DNA from: CALBPI01 sp038521865
GTDB taxonomy: Bacteria > Pseudomonadota > Gammaproteobacteria > Steroidobacterales > Woeseiaceae
DNA length: 64,000 bases
Assembly: GCA_038521865.1 (NCBI GenBank)
Contig: JBCBKO010000004.1
Span: 231,685-295,684 of the forward strand
Direction: 5' to 3'
A program made the position numbers and the translations under genes. This document shows positions 36,299 through 44,995 of the stretch, piece after piece. Under the pieces are notes generated by a model. The model did not search any database. It was not told the DNA's origin and was given only the letters and a program-made list of their open reading frames with translations. Each line of letters opens with the position of its first letter. Position 1 is the stretch's first letter.

Positions 36299-37225
36299 GT
36301 GGCTGGACTTGACCAGGCACAACTCAACTTTAACCCCGATGCGCTAGCAGTTCTCAACGCTTTGCTCGGACTCATCATGTTCGGCGTCGGACTTGATTTG
36401 CGTCTTGGCGACGTTCGCACCTTGATGAGCCGCTGGCCGGTGCTGCTTGTCGGCCTGATTGGGCAATGGGTTTTGTTACCCCTCCTGACTGTGATCTTGA
36501 TTGTTTGGTTGAAACCAAGCCCTTCGTTGGCATTGGGCATGATCATCATTGCTGCTTGCCCGGGTGGTAGTGTCAGTAACTATTTTTCACATGTTGCGCG
36601 GGGTGATATCGCACTCAGCGTTTCGCTATCGGCGTTGACGAGCGCGATCTGCTTTATCACTACACCGCTGACCATCGCCCTTTGGGGTGGGTTGCTCCCC
36701 GAAGTTTCTGCGTTGCTGGCAACAGTGAGTATCGCTTGGCACGAGATGTTGTTGTTGGTTTTGGGCGTCTTGCTCTTGCCGGCACTGGCGGGGGCGACGC
36801 TTGCAGCGTTGCGCCCCCAGCGTGCCGATCAACTGCGAAAACCTCTGCAGCGATTTTCGATGGTGGCTTTTGCAGGGTTTGTGATTGCGGCGTTCGCTGC
36901 AAATGGCCGCTTGTTTTTCGAGGCTGCAGAGCAGATTGTCGGTTTGGTAGCGGTGCATAATGCTGCAGCGCTATTGGCGGGGTATCTTCTTGCGCGCGTG
37001 TTTCGACTGCGTTCGCCAGAATGCCGATCGATCTGTATCGAAGTGGGGATCCAGAACACGGCACTGGGATTGAGTGTCATATTTACCTTCTTCGATGCGT
37101 TGGGTGGGACCGCACTCATCACCGCATGGTGGGGCGTTTGGCATCTGATTACCGGCGCATTGGTTGCGGTAGGGTTCAAACGCAGCGATCTTGCCCGTGC
37201 ACCCACGACGATGACCAACGTGTAG
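36299..37225 (+). CDS. Bile acid:sodium symporter (SBF/BASS) family transporter
   Basis: 308 residues with nine or ten membrane segments. Family motifs are G-V-G-L-D-L-R-L near the N-terminus, A-C-P-G-G-S-V-S-N-Y (the discontinuous sodium site) and E-V-G-I-Q-N-T-A-L-G near residue 250. Members import organic anions or carboxylates with sodium. GTG 36299 lies 13 bases after the TonB-like gene, so it may be the fourth gene of that operon. The substrate is unknown. Confidence 0.93.
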   Translation: MAGLDQAQLNFNPDALAVLNALLGLIMFGVGLDLRLGDVRTLMSRWPVLLVGLIGQWVLLPLLTVILIVWLKPSPSLALGMIIIAACPGGSVSNYFSHVARGDIALSVSLSALTSAICFITTPLTIALWGGLLPEVSALLATVSIAWHEMLLLVLGVLLLPALAGATLAALRPQRADQLRKPLQRFSMVAFAGFVIAAFAANGRLFFEAAEQIVGLVAVHNAAALLAGYLLARVFRLRSPECRSICIEVGIQNTALGLSVIFTFFDALGGTALITAWWGVWHLITGALVAVGFKRSDLARAPTTMTNV

Positions 37226-37278
37226 TAGCGTCGGGAGCTGGGTATGCTTGTTAAGCCGTTTTTGATTCGGAGTTCACT

Positions 37279-37881
37279 ATGAAAGCGCTGTGCGTCGCGT
37301 TCACGGCTTTGGTTGTCGGTTTATCTGTGTCATCAACCGCGCGCAGCGAAGTGCTGCATGCCGAGGCCTCTGGATTCGTCGTGCGACATCAGCTTGAGAT
37401 CCTCGCGCCCCGATCAACGGTCTGGAGAATGCTGCTGGGCCATGTAGCCGAGTGGTGGGATAGTGACCATACCTACTCCGGGGATGCCTCTAATCTGTAC
37501 ATCGAATCACGCGCGCTTGGCTGCTTTTGCGAGGATCTGGGTGCTGCAGATGCGGTTGTCCATCTTACCGTGACTGCGATCCGTAGAGACTCGTTGCTCC
37601 GACTCACTGGCGGGTTGGGTCCTTTGGGGCTTATGGGCGTCGATGGCAACATGACATTCAGTCTTGCAGACACCGACACAGGCACCGCACTCGCAATGGA
37701 ATACCGCGTAGGCGGTTATGACCCCGAAGGTCTTGACTCGATCGCGCCCGCGGTCGACGAAACGTTGGGCTTGCAGCTAGGTAGGTTGGTGAGACTCATC
37801 GAAACAGGGTCTGCGGAGATACCCGTCGAGGATTTGCTCGACGACACGCCAGCCGCACCGCTGCTTGAGGAGCAACAATAA
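37279..37881 (+). CDS. Exported SRPBCC-fold protein
   Basis: 200 residues. A signal peptide (cut near A-R-S-E) precedes a START/Bet v1-like domain: V-R-H-Q-L-E-I-L-A-P-R-S-T-V-W-R-M-L, W-W-D-S-D-H-T-Y-S-G-D and a C-terminal long helix region. The domain binds hydrophobic ligands in other families. A periplasmic version with W-W-D-x-x-H-T-Y is common in marine gammaproteobacteria, but I know of no function. GGAG lies seven bases before ATG 37279. Confidence 0.8.
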   Translation: MKALCVAFTALVVGLSVSSTARSEVLHAEASGFVVRHQLEILAPRSTVWRMLLGHVAEWWDSDHTYSGDASNLYIESRALGCFCEDLGAADAVVHLTVTAIRRDSLLRLTGGLGPLGLMGVDGNMTFSLADTDTGTALAMEYRVGGYDPEGLDSIAPAVDETLGLQLGRLVRLIETGSAEIPVEDLLDDTPAAPLLEEQQ

Positions 37882-37971
37882 GCAGCCAAGCTGCCCGCTT
37901 TCGTCTGCGGCTGAATACAGCGCACAACACTAGCCTCATCGGGGTACCTAAAAGAAAGGAGCCTCGATGTG

Positions 37972-38763
37972 ATGATCAAATTTTCTGGTGCCCTGTTCCT
38001 GTGCTTCATGGCGACCACCGCGGTCGCTGGTGAGCACTGGGCGTATTGCGAAGACTGTTCGACCAGCGCTGCGGCGCAGCTCGCCCGAGCCGTGCCGCCC
38101 GACCGATTCGGGTTCGCTACGGTGAATGTGCTTGATGGCGAGTTGGCGCGATTGCACAGTTTCCAGGTTCAAGTGTTTTATGACTATGAATTCGGCGCTT
38201 GGCTGCGCCTTGCCAATCCAGTGGCTGCTACGGCCGCCGCACAGGCCAGTCTTTCCGCATGGCGGGAACTGACGGACGTGTTGCAGGCGTTAGGCGCTGC
38301 ACGACAGGGGGTTGATACACCGAGTGCCGCGCAGTGGCTGGTTAGTGACCAGCGGCAGGCTCTGCAACCTGTTCTGTCTCGAGCGCAGATTCCCGGTCTC
38401 GTGCAGCGCGCGGGTCAGCTCTCCGCGGAAGCCATGCGTGTGGCCAGCCCCGTCACTATTCAATTCCGAGATGGCAGCTCAGTGCGTGCCAAGCTTGCGC
38501 TGGATGCCAACGGGTCGCCAAGACTTGCGGTTGTGGACGGCTCTCTCATTGGGCCTGACGGGCTTCCGCTGCCGGAGAACGAGCAACAGCTCGAGGGGCT
38601 GAATGAAGTCGGCGATTCGGTGCGCATCGATTACCTTCGACAGCATATTGTCCAGGCATTTGGTCTTGGTATGTGGTTACGAGACGCTTTGAGTTTTGGC
38701 GAGCGCTACCGGTTGCGTTGCCAAGGGTTCGAGGAGCCGGGTTGCACGGTGTCGCGCATTTAG
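37972..38763 (+). CDS. Exported protein of unknown function
   Basis: 263 residues from ATG 37972 (GTG 37969 is also in frame); AAGGAG lies upstream with normal spacing. The signal peptide ends T-A-V-A-G. The mature start has a C-E-D-C pair (residues 26-29), and the C-terminus has another cysteine pair (R-C-Q-G-F-E-E-P-G-C), so disulphides or a metal are possible. No domain is recognised. The stop lies inside the terminator hairpin of the convergent operon. Confidence 0.8.
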   Translation: MIKFSGALFLCFMATTAVAGEHWAYCEDCSTSAAAQLARAVPPDRFGFATVNVLDGELARLHSFQVQVFYDYEFGAWLRLANPVAATAAAQASLSAWRELTDVLQALGAARQGVDTPSAAQWLVSDQRQALQPVLSRAQIPGLVQRAGQLSAEAMRVASPVTIQFRDGSSVRAKLALDANGSPRLAVVDGSLIGPDGLPLPENEQQLEGLNEVGDSVRIDYLRQHIVQAFGLGMWLRDALSFGERYRLRCQGFEEPGCTVSRI

Positions 38764-38800
38764 AAAAAGAAAGGCCGGCACCTTGCGGCGCCGGCCTTCC
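38762..38800 (-). terminator. Terminator of the minus-strand cytochrome operon
   Basis: A 9-bp perfect stem (38771-38779 with 38790-38798) and, read on the minus strand, a T-rich tail of TTTCTTTTTCTA. It may also serve the convergent plus-strand gene whose stop is at 38761-38763, although the plus-strand side lacks a T run. Confidence 0.8.
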
Positions 38801-38874
38801 TGCTCTGCAGACGGAAACGACACTGTCTGCCTGGTTACGATGCCGCGAGGACACCGCCGTCTATCCTGTAGTGA

Positions 38875-40455
38875 CTAGAGGATCGGATCGAACGCTGTCA
38901 AGCTATCCCGAAGCGCGGCGTTACCCAAACCGTGGCTCGGGAACAGCGTTTCAAAGGTGGCCTGCTCGCCATGTGCAGCGAGGTAGTTCAACACAACTGC
39001 CTCGACCAGCAGGTTCACGTTGTTAGCAATTGGAGTACTGCCACGCTCACCTGACCCATCAGGTCGGAAGTAACCGATCTGCTGGTGGTTCTCAGCTGGA
39101 ATGTTGTCACCGGAGAACAGTTGCGGACGACCGTTGGGGTTGTAGACCAGAATCATCGCGGCTGCGGTGCTCTGGTTATCACTTACCCACTCGTACTTGC
39201 CGCGTCCATCCTCAGTATCGTCAATCACGCCGTTACTGGAAACGGATCCGTCACTAAACACGTACATGAACAATGGCACGTTACGTCGCGCTGCGTACTC
39301 AAGCGCTGCACCCATGCAGCGGCCTGCACGCAAGTCGCGAATCTCGCCGCGCGCACGTCGGCCACCGTGATAGTCGTAGCCGCCCATGGTGATGGTGCCC
39401 GCGCCGGCATAGCCGTTCGCAACCAACTTCATGATCGATGCGGTCTTACGGAACTCTCGGTCGTCGTCGTATTCGGCTTGCGAGAAGATGCCGGTCGGGC
39501 CGACAAGATCCGCGTCCAGAGACGGGTTCAACTGAGACGGATCACCGAAGCGGTCCGCAAGGTCAGCAGACTTGAGGTAACCGCAACGCACGAGGTCTTT
39601 TACGACCGCGTCAGCGGAAATCTGCGTGTTGACGTTGTCCATCTTACGGTCGCTGAGGCGATACACGGATTCCAGAACCGCTACTGCGTCTTCCTGAGAC
39701 AACAGACCCACGAGCTTCCCGGTATCAACGAGACCAGTTACGTCACTCGGACGGTCGACCTTGGTCGGACGCAATGCCGGATCGATCATCGCAGCGGGTG
39801 CCAACGAGTTGCCGCCGGATTCGCTGGTGCGCGATCCGATCAGATCGAGCAGCTCACCGCGAGCGCCGGTGCGCGCGATCGCATACATCGGGTTATGCGG
39901 GTTGTTGCCAGTGTCGTTCTCGGATCGGTTCACCAGGATCGCGCCATTGGTGTTCGCAATCGTTGCCGGAGAGCAACGCTCGAGGATGCCTCGAAGGAAC
40001 GCGCTATCCGAGTGGAATGCCAAACCGAGGTCAGTACGAATGAAGTCATTCGTGCCGGTATCTGGATTTACCGCGTCAGGCGTCATGTCACCCGGCAAGC
40101 CCAGCTTGTTGTAGCCAGCGGTCGTCAGGAAATCGAACTGTCCGCCGGGGCCGCCTACAAGGGCGTTGGATCCGGCGATGTTAGCGCCACCTGCAAGGTC
40201 AAAACAGACGAACGGAATCCGTCCGGCGCCGACCAACTCGAGGCCGCAGCCCGCTCGCAGCGGTTGCAGATCCGATGAGAGCGCCGCCGCTGCTTCCCGT
40301 GGGTTGGCGAACAGGCTGAACAAGCCGCCTGTCATCGCCGTTGTGGTACCAGCCATGAAACCTTGTGCGATGAATTCGCGACGGGTCACCGGGCGTTTGT
40401 GGTCCGGGTGCAGCAAAGGCGCGTCCGGATGAAGATTCAGCTTTTTCTTACGCAT
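38875..40455 (-). CDS. Tat-exported DUF1501-like protein
   Basis: 526 residues. A twin-arginine signal is present (V-T-R-R-E-F-I-A-Q-G-F, 23-33) with a hydrophobic stretch to about residue 58. The body has the alkaline-phosphatase-superfamily look of DUF1501/DUF1552 proteins: F-V-C-F-D-L-A-G-G-A-N, T-M-G-G-Y-D-Y-H-G-G-R, and a late H-G-L-G-N. Such proteins are usually encoded beside c-type cytochromes with unknown role. Here the gene is third in the operon after a monohaem protein and a dihaem lipoprotein, 21 bases after the latter. Folded export suggests a bound cofactor or metal. Confidence 0.82.
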   Translation of the reverse strand: MRKKKLNLHPDAPLLHPDHKRPVTRREFIAQGFMAGTTTAMTGGLFSLFANPREAAAALSSDLQPLRAGCGLELVGAGRIPFVCFDLAGGANIAGSNALVGGPGGQFDFLTTAGYNKLGLPGDMTPDAVNPDTGTNDFIRTDLGLAFHSDSAFLRGILERCSPATIANTNGAILVNRSENDTGNNPHNPMYAIARTGARGELLDLIGSRTSESGGNSLAPAAMIDPALRPTKVDRPSDVTGLVDTGKLVGLLSQEDAVAVLESVYRLSDRKMDNVNTQISADAVVKDLVRCGYLKSADLADRFGDPSQLNPSLDADLVGPTGIFSQAEYDDDREFRKTASIMKLVANGYAGAGTITMGGYDYHGGRRARGEIRDLRAGRCMGAALEYAARRNVPLFMYVFSDGSVSSNGVIDDTEDGRGKYEWVSDNQSTAAAMILVYNPNGRPQLFSGDNIPAENHQQIGYFRPDGSGERGSTPIANNVNLLVEAVVLNYLAAHGEQATFETLFPSHGLGNAALRDSLTAFDPIL

Positions 40456-40476
40456 GATATTTCTGCCTTTGATTTC

Positions 40477-42954
40477 TTACTGCACCAGCATGGCCGCGCT
40501 GCCCAGAGCAGCTGAGCATGCAGCAATGCCAACGGTTTCGGTACGACCTGCTTCACACCCTGCACCACAACTGGTGAGGCGGCCGATCAGATCATTCAGT
40601 TCGCCTTCCACGGTCGCGCGTGCCGGTTGGCTCGCGAGTCCTGTGCCGACAACCGCATCAACGATCGGGTTGATCACCAGATCGCGGCCAGCCTGCGTCC
40701 CGTAGGCCGCATTCGCCGAAGCGTTGAAGTTCATGCCCGGGAAGAAGTTGGCGCGCAGTGTCGTGTCAGACACCAATGCGTTGCAGTACTCAACCGCGAG
40801 CTGCGAGATACCCACCTGGTGCGATGACAGGAAGCCCTGCAGCGAATCAGAATTCGGCATCTGCTGACGAACGAGCTCATACGTCGCACGAACATCCGGC
40901 TGGGTGCGCGGCACGCCAGTGATCGTCGACATCGTTGCGTCGATTTCCTCGAATGTACGAACACCGATGTCAGCGACGGGGTCGCCATCGACAGGCGGAG
41001 GCGGTGCCAGCGGGACCGGATCCAGACGGACATTCACGTTGTCGCCAAGCACGTCGAAGGACAGGAAGAACTCATCGGCTTCCGGGCCTTGCTCGGCGGC
41101 GAATACAGCGCCCAGGTCGGTCAGCGGCTGACCCAGCTCCTGAAGCTGAGTGCTATCCAGCATGACGTCAAGCGTGCGATAGGTCTGGCCGATTTCGATT
41201 TCGCGACCGTTGATGCCTACCCGCATGCCTTGCAGCGGAATGCCGGTCCACACGGCGTTCTGATCGAGGCTGATGAAGTGTGGCTCGCTGAACAGATAAC
41301 CGAAGTTATCGAACTGAGCGACTTCGAACAGCACGTACGCTTCGGGTACATCAATCAGATGCGACACGCCAAACAGCAAGTAGAACTTCTCGCCGACGCC
41401 TGCATCGAAATTCTGCAGGATTTGCGCTTCAGTCAGCACCCGGTTGTGAACCGAAACGAAGCGGAACGTGCCGGCGAACTGGCCGTCACCACTCACTTCA
41501 TTACCGAGAACGAAGGCGTAGGTGTCATCCCACTCAGAGATGTTACCGCCGCCGACATCATCGTTGCCCTGTACGAGCACGCCGTTTACGTAAAGCGAGC
41601 GTCCGTTGACCGGATCGAAATTCGCGACAACATGCTGCAGCGTCGACTGCAGGATCTCGTCAGCCATCGGCGTGCGAATCATCGGCATACCGTTAGCGTC
41701 GGTGACACTGCTGCGGTTCTGGAACGTGTAGTCGTACAGCGTCTGGCCCAGCGTGAAGTTACGCGACGTAGCGCCTGCGGAGTAGCTCACGATGCGCGAC
41801 TCTTCCTGCACCACGTTGGCAGGGACTACCCAAGCCTCGATCGAGTATTCCCCTGTCTGCTGGATCATGTCGAACAACTTGCGCGAGTCCGCGGTGCGCG
41901 CTTGAGCGCGTCCCTCGCGGATGGTGACACCAAAGCCACCGACCCAGTCATAGTCGCCGGAGAGCGTCAGATCCATTGCGGGAGATACACCGCTGGTATC
42001 AAACGCCGTCGTACCCTGGCCTGACTTGAACTCGTAGGTCGCGATGGCATTGGCTTCGTAGCGGTTACCACCGCTGGCAGCAACGCCGTCAAAGATGGTC
42101 AACGCGCGGCTGATGGTCAGCGTCGGATCAACTTGAGTCGGGTTAATGCCATTCGCCATATCCTGGATGGCCGCCTGCATAGCCGCAGCATCCGATTGGC
42201 AATCACCCCAGCAGTTGTGGAATTCGCTGCCAAGGCGCAGCACCAAGCGAGAGTTCGATGGGTCATCCAGAGCGATCTTGGGCTTGGCGGCATCGTAGGC
42301 GGTGCCGAGATCTGCTTCCGCGAAGTACGGAGACTGTGCGTTCGCCGAGCTTGAGGTGTGACAGCCAGCGCAGTATTGCGTCAGGATCGGATGGACCGTT
42401 GTTGCGAACAACGTCGGGTCTACCGGGAAGTTGCGGCTAGAGCCTGGCTCACGCGGCACAGGCGGCGCGAGATCGATCGTGCGACCACCGCCAGCGACCA
42501 GTTCCCCAGCCCAGCCAGTCACCCATGTCTCCATGAGGTCGGCGCAGACCGCGTCGTTCGACAGCCAGCAGTTGTGACCGCCGCCGACTTTGGTCACGAG
42601 ACGCGAGTCACCCGGCGTCGTGAGATTCGCTAGTGGGTTCGAATCTTCGTACGCGAGGTTGATGTCGTCGGTCCGAGCGAAGGTCGGTACCTGACCGTTC
42701 GTACCGTGGCAGTCGCCGCATCCCGCTTCCGCCTGGACGTTATCCCAGACATTCAGTTTGAACGCCTGTACGTCGGCAGTTGCGGGCGCAGGGCCGTTGT
42801 AGTTCGTCGCATCTGGCACACTGGTGACCGGATTGACCGTTGTTTCAGCGCCGCCGGAGCATGCAGATATCAACACTGCAGTAGCTACCAGTGCGAACAG
42901 GTTTCTTGTGCGAGACAGGGTCTGCGCAACGATATTCAACGATTGCTGTTTCAT
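40477..42954 (-). CDS. Dihaem lipoprotein with LamG-like domain
   Basis: 825 residues from ATG 42954, eight bases after AAGGGGGG (ATG 42960 is too close). The lipobox is L-I-S-A-C (Cys32). Two c-type haem sites, C-G-D-C-H (79-83) and C-A-G-C-H (195-199), are each followed about 50 residues later by S-R-L-V...H-N-C-W (127-130, 246-249), so the N-terminal third is a duplicated unit with its own extra cysteines. A concanavalin/LamG-type beta-sandwich (about 320-520, E-A-W-V-V-P and L-Y-V-N-G-V-L-V) follows, suggesting binding of a carbohydrate or surface polymer. The C-terminal 250 residues are unassigned. It should sit on the outer membrane, possibly facing outwards. Confidence 0.88.
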   Translation of the reverse strand: MKQQSLNIVAQTLSRTRNLFALVATAVLISACSGGAETTVNPVTSVPDATNYNGPAPATADVQAFKLNVWDNVQAEAGCGDCHGTNGQVPTFARTDDINLAYEDSNPLANLTTPGDSRLVTKVGGGHNCWLSNDAVCADLMETWVTGWAGELVAGGGRTIDLAPPVPREPGSSRNFPVDPTLFATTVHPILTQYCAGCHTSSSANAQSPYFAEADLGTAYDAAKPKIALDDPSNSRLVLRLGSEFHNCWGDCQSDAAAMQAAIQDMANGINPTQVDPTLTISRALTIFDGVAASGGNRYEANAIATYEFKSGQGTTAFDTSGVSPAMDLTLSGDYDWVGGFGVTIREGRAQARTADSRKLFDMIQQTGEYSIEAWVVPANVVQEESRIVSYSAGATSRNFTLGQTLYDYTFQNRSSVTDANGMPMIRTPMADEILQSTLQHVVANFDPVNGRSLYVNGVLVQGNDDVGGGNISEWDDTYAFVLGNEVSGDGQFAGTFRFVSVHNRVLTEAQILQNFDAGVGEKFYLLFGVSHLIDVPEAYVLFEVAQFDNFGYLFSEPHFISLDQNAVWTGIPLQGMRVGINGREIEIGQTYRTLDVMLDSTQLQELGQPLTDLGAVFAAEQGPEADEFFLSFDVLGDNVNVRLDPVPLAPPPPVDGDPVADIGVRTFEEIDATMSTITGVPRTQPDVRATYELVRQQMPNSDSLQGFLSSHQVGISQLAVEYCNALVSDTTLRANFFPGMNFNASANAAYGTQAGRDLVINPIVDAVVGTGLASQPARATVEGELNDLIGRLTSCGAGCEAGRTETVGIAACSAALGSAAMLVQ

Positions 42955-42967
42955 TATCATCGCCCCC

Positions 42968-44137
42968 TTAGTCGCCGATGCAGTAGCTAGCCGCTTCAGC
43001 AAACGATTGCTTCAGTCGGTAACCACCGGTTGTCAGAGAAGTGACCATGCTGTCTACCTGAGCACGGTCTGATGCATCTACCGGCTCACGCAGGCAGACG
43101 TTACGGAATACTTTGCGAGCCTGGCATTGCGCGAACTCGGCGCTAGCTGCGAGCTCCTGCCCCATCGACTTCGCACCACTGCCTGTTCCAGGAAGTGTCT
43201 CGTCCCAGCCGAGCAGCGCATTGCGACCCTGACGCATCCGGTTTTCCCATGAGTCATCGGGCGTGCGATAACCAAACGGGAAGTTCGCGTCATTGTTGAA
43301 GTACTTCGGATGAACCTGACCTTCGGTGTACTCGATACGACCGGTCTCATCGTTGAAGTTGTAGTAGGCGAACGCCTGTGTCATCGGGTCCATCACGCTG
43401 TGGCAGCCGATGCAGTTGTTCAGGAACAACCGGCTGTCACCACCAGGAGAGCGAGTCACGTCCTGGCGAATACGATCCGGCGGACGGGTCACGTCTTTCA
43501 CCTGCTCGAGGTCGTCGCAAAGGTGGTTCAAGAGCGTCCAGCGAAACATTGCACGGTTCGTGCCGGCAATGAAGAAGGCTTCGGCAGCGGCGCGGCTTGT
43601 CATGACCCCTGCAGTCGCGTTCGGCGGTAAATCGGTCACAGCCGACTGCGTTGTGCGGACCAAAGCGCTTTGTAAATTAATCGCGCGCGATTCCAGCTCT
43701 TCATAAAGCCGGTTGTCCGTCATCGAGTAGGCAGGCAATCCGAGGCTCGAGTCAGCGACGTATACGATGTCGCCAGACAACACTTCGGTGAACGGAACGT
43801 CATCCCGGATCATGCCGATGACGGTAGCCGTGTAGTCGTTCAGCGGTGCGAACACGTCTCCGTCGCGGTTGGTCCACGGGGTCACGAAGTTCTTAAGCGT
43901 CACGTTGTAGAACTCGTCGTTCTGCATCGCGATTTCTGCTGCGCCCGTCCGGTTGCCATTAGCGATCTCCGCTTCCATGGCGTCCAGCACGGCTTCCGTT
44001 GGCGGTACGCCAGCCAACCGGTCGTGCATCCGCTTGGCCTGCTCTCTTGGGCCTGCCTCCGCACTGGCAGACGCCAGTACAGCGGTAAGGCCTATTGCAG
44101 CCAGCAGAGCCGATTTGCATCTCTGAATTGTGTTCAT
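42968..44137 (-). CDS. Exported monohaem c-type cytochrome-like protein
   Basis: 389 residues from ATG 44137. The signal peptide ends A-S-A-E-A. A single haem site C-I-G-C-H is at 242-246, followed by S-V-M-D-P-M-T-Q-A-F-A-Y-Y-N-F, which resembles the haem segment of DUF1588/DUF1592-type cytochromes. A second Cys pair lies near the C-terminus (C-Q-A-R-K-V-F-R-N-V-C-L). It is the first gene of the minus-strand operon, 13 bases ahead of the dihaem lipoprotein, and is probably its periplasmic electron partner. The distal haem ligand is uncertain. Confidence 0.85.
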   Translation of the reverse strand: MNTIQRCKSALLAAIGLTAVLASASAEAGPREQAKRMHDRLAGVPPTEAVLDAMEAEIANGNRTGAAEIAMQNDEFYNVTLKNFVTPWTNRDGDVFAPLNDYTATVIGMIRDDVPFTEVLSGDIVYVADSSLGLPAYSMTDNRLYEELESRAINLQSALVRTTQSAVTDLPPNATAGVMTSRAAAEAFFIAGTNRAMFRWTLLNHLCDDLEQVKDVTRPPDRIRQDVTRSPGGDSRLFLNNCIGCHSVMDPMTQAFAYYNFNDETGRIEYTEGQVHPKYFNNDANFPFGYRTPDDSWENRMRQGRNALLGWDETLPGTGSGAKSMGQELAASAEFAQCQARKVFRNVCLREPVDASDRAQVDSMVTSLTTGGYRLKQSFAEAASYCIGD

Positions 44138-44995
44138 GTGCCCCTGCTCTCGTAAATCGCCGGAATCCCGGCGGGTAAACCGATATCTCTTAGCCGGTCC
44201 CGTTGGCGTGGTGGCACGTGTCCTTGTGCGGGTCGCCAATGTGAAGGAAGTCGACGGTGTTTGCAGTGATGACGCTCACAAACCGCTGTCGTCTGCCTCC
44301 CTCGTCCCTGTTTGTGGGATCGACTTCAACAAGGAGGAGGATGCAAGGGGTATGCCAGTCTCTGTTCTGTCGAGATGATTTCCGATTAGAGTCAAGAAAT
44401 TCAGGGAGTTAGTGACGTTGTGACCGATATGGGGTGACAGTGACTATGTAAAACCCTTGTCGGAGAGTATCGACAGAGCCCTAGAGAGGGGCATTCAACT
44501 TATTGAAATTATTGATAAAAAAATTTGTCGCTGGATACAGACAGAGGTGCCGCGCGTTGGCACAGCGGATGTCACTCGGCCCGCTGCGTTCAGTTCACAG
44601 TTTCGAGGTCTTCGGTTCCACACTGGCGAACGGTGTCGTCGATCCTTCGGATCTCGCCAACCCTCTGAAATTTCAGAGGGTTTCGGACCATGCTCGACTC
44701 GACTCTCGTACTTATCATATGTGCTGTCTCGCTTTTGAGACATTACAAGCCACAAAACCACGTTCCTATACTCCGGCATCGGTCGAGCAGGGGCCTTCGT
44801 TATCGAGATTGAAACCGACGCAGTGCACGGTTTCCAAGTTCGCGACGCTGGTCCCGATCGAACTGTGATGTTGTTAACAGAATGCCCGGCGGGCGATCGT
44901 CAACATGCCCATTACGTTCAATTGTGGGTCTGACGACTACGAAAGAGATCGGATACCGATCTTGCCGCCAGAGCAAGATGCCGAGGTGGCCTCTG
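44138..44995. other. Long divergent intergenic region between two cytochrome operons
   Basis: 858 bases without a convincing gene; the short frames inside lack ribosome-binding sites and typical codon use. It must hold both divergent promoters and the leaders. Visible structures are a CGCCGG/CCGGCG hairpin at 44158-44173 in the left leader, four GTGAC pentamers at 44412-44444, an A/T-rich stretch at 44488-44530, and a perfect 24-bp palindrome at 44659-44682. No promoter can be chosen with confidence. Confidence 0.7.
44659..44682. repeat. Perfect 24-bp palindrome
   Basis: Both strands read identically across 12+12 bases, centred on AAATTT and bounded by AACCCTCTG. It could be the operator of a dimeric regulator. 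As RNA it makes a strong hairpin, but only three T follow, so it is a poor intrinsic terminator. Confidence 0.9.

Noticed and set aside
39085..40278. 397-codon open frame on the plus strand
   Set aside because: It is antisense to the DUF1501-like gene, has no ribosome-binding site or recognisable domain, and follows the codon bias of the opposite gene.
41089..42024. 311-codon open frame on the plus strand
   Set aside because: It is antisense to the dihaem LamG lipoprotein gene, with no signal or motif.
44457..44738. Short open frames in the divergent cytochrome control region
   Set aside because: No ribosome-binding sites, no domain, and the frame passes through the perfect palindrome.
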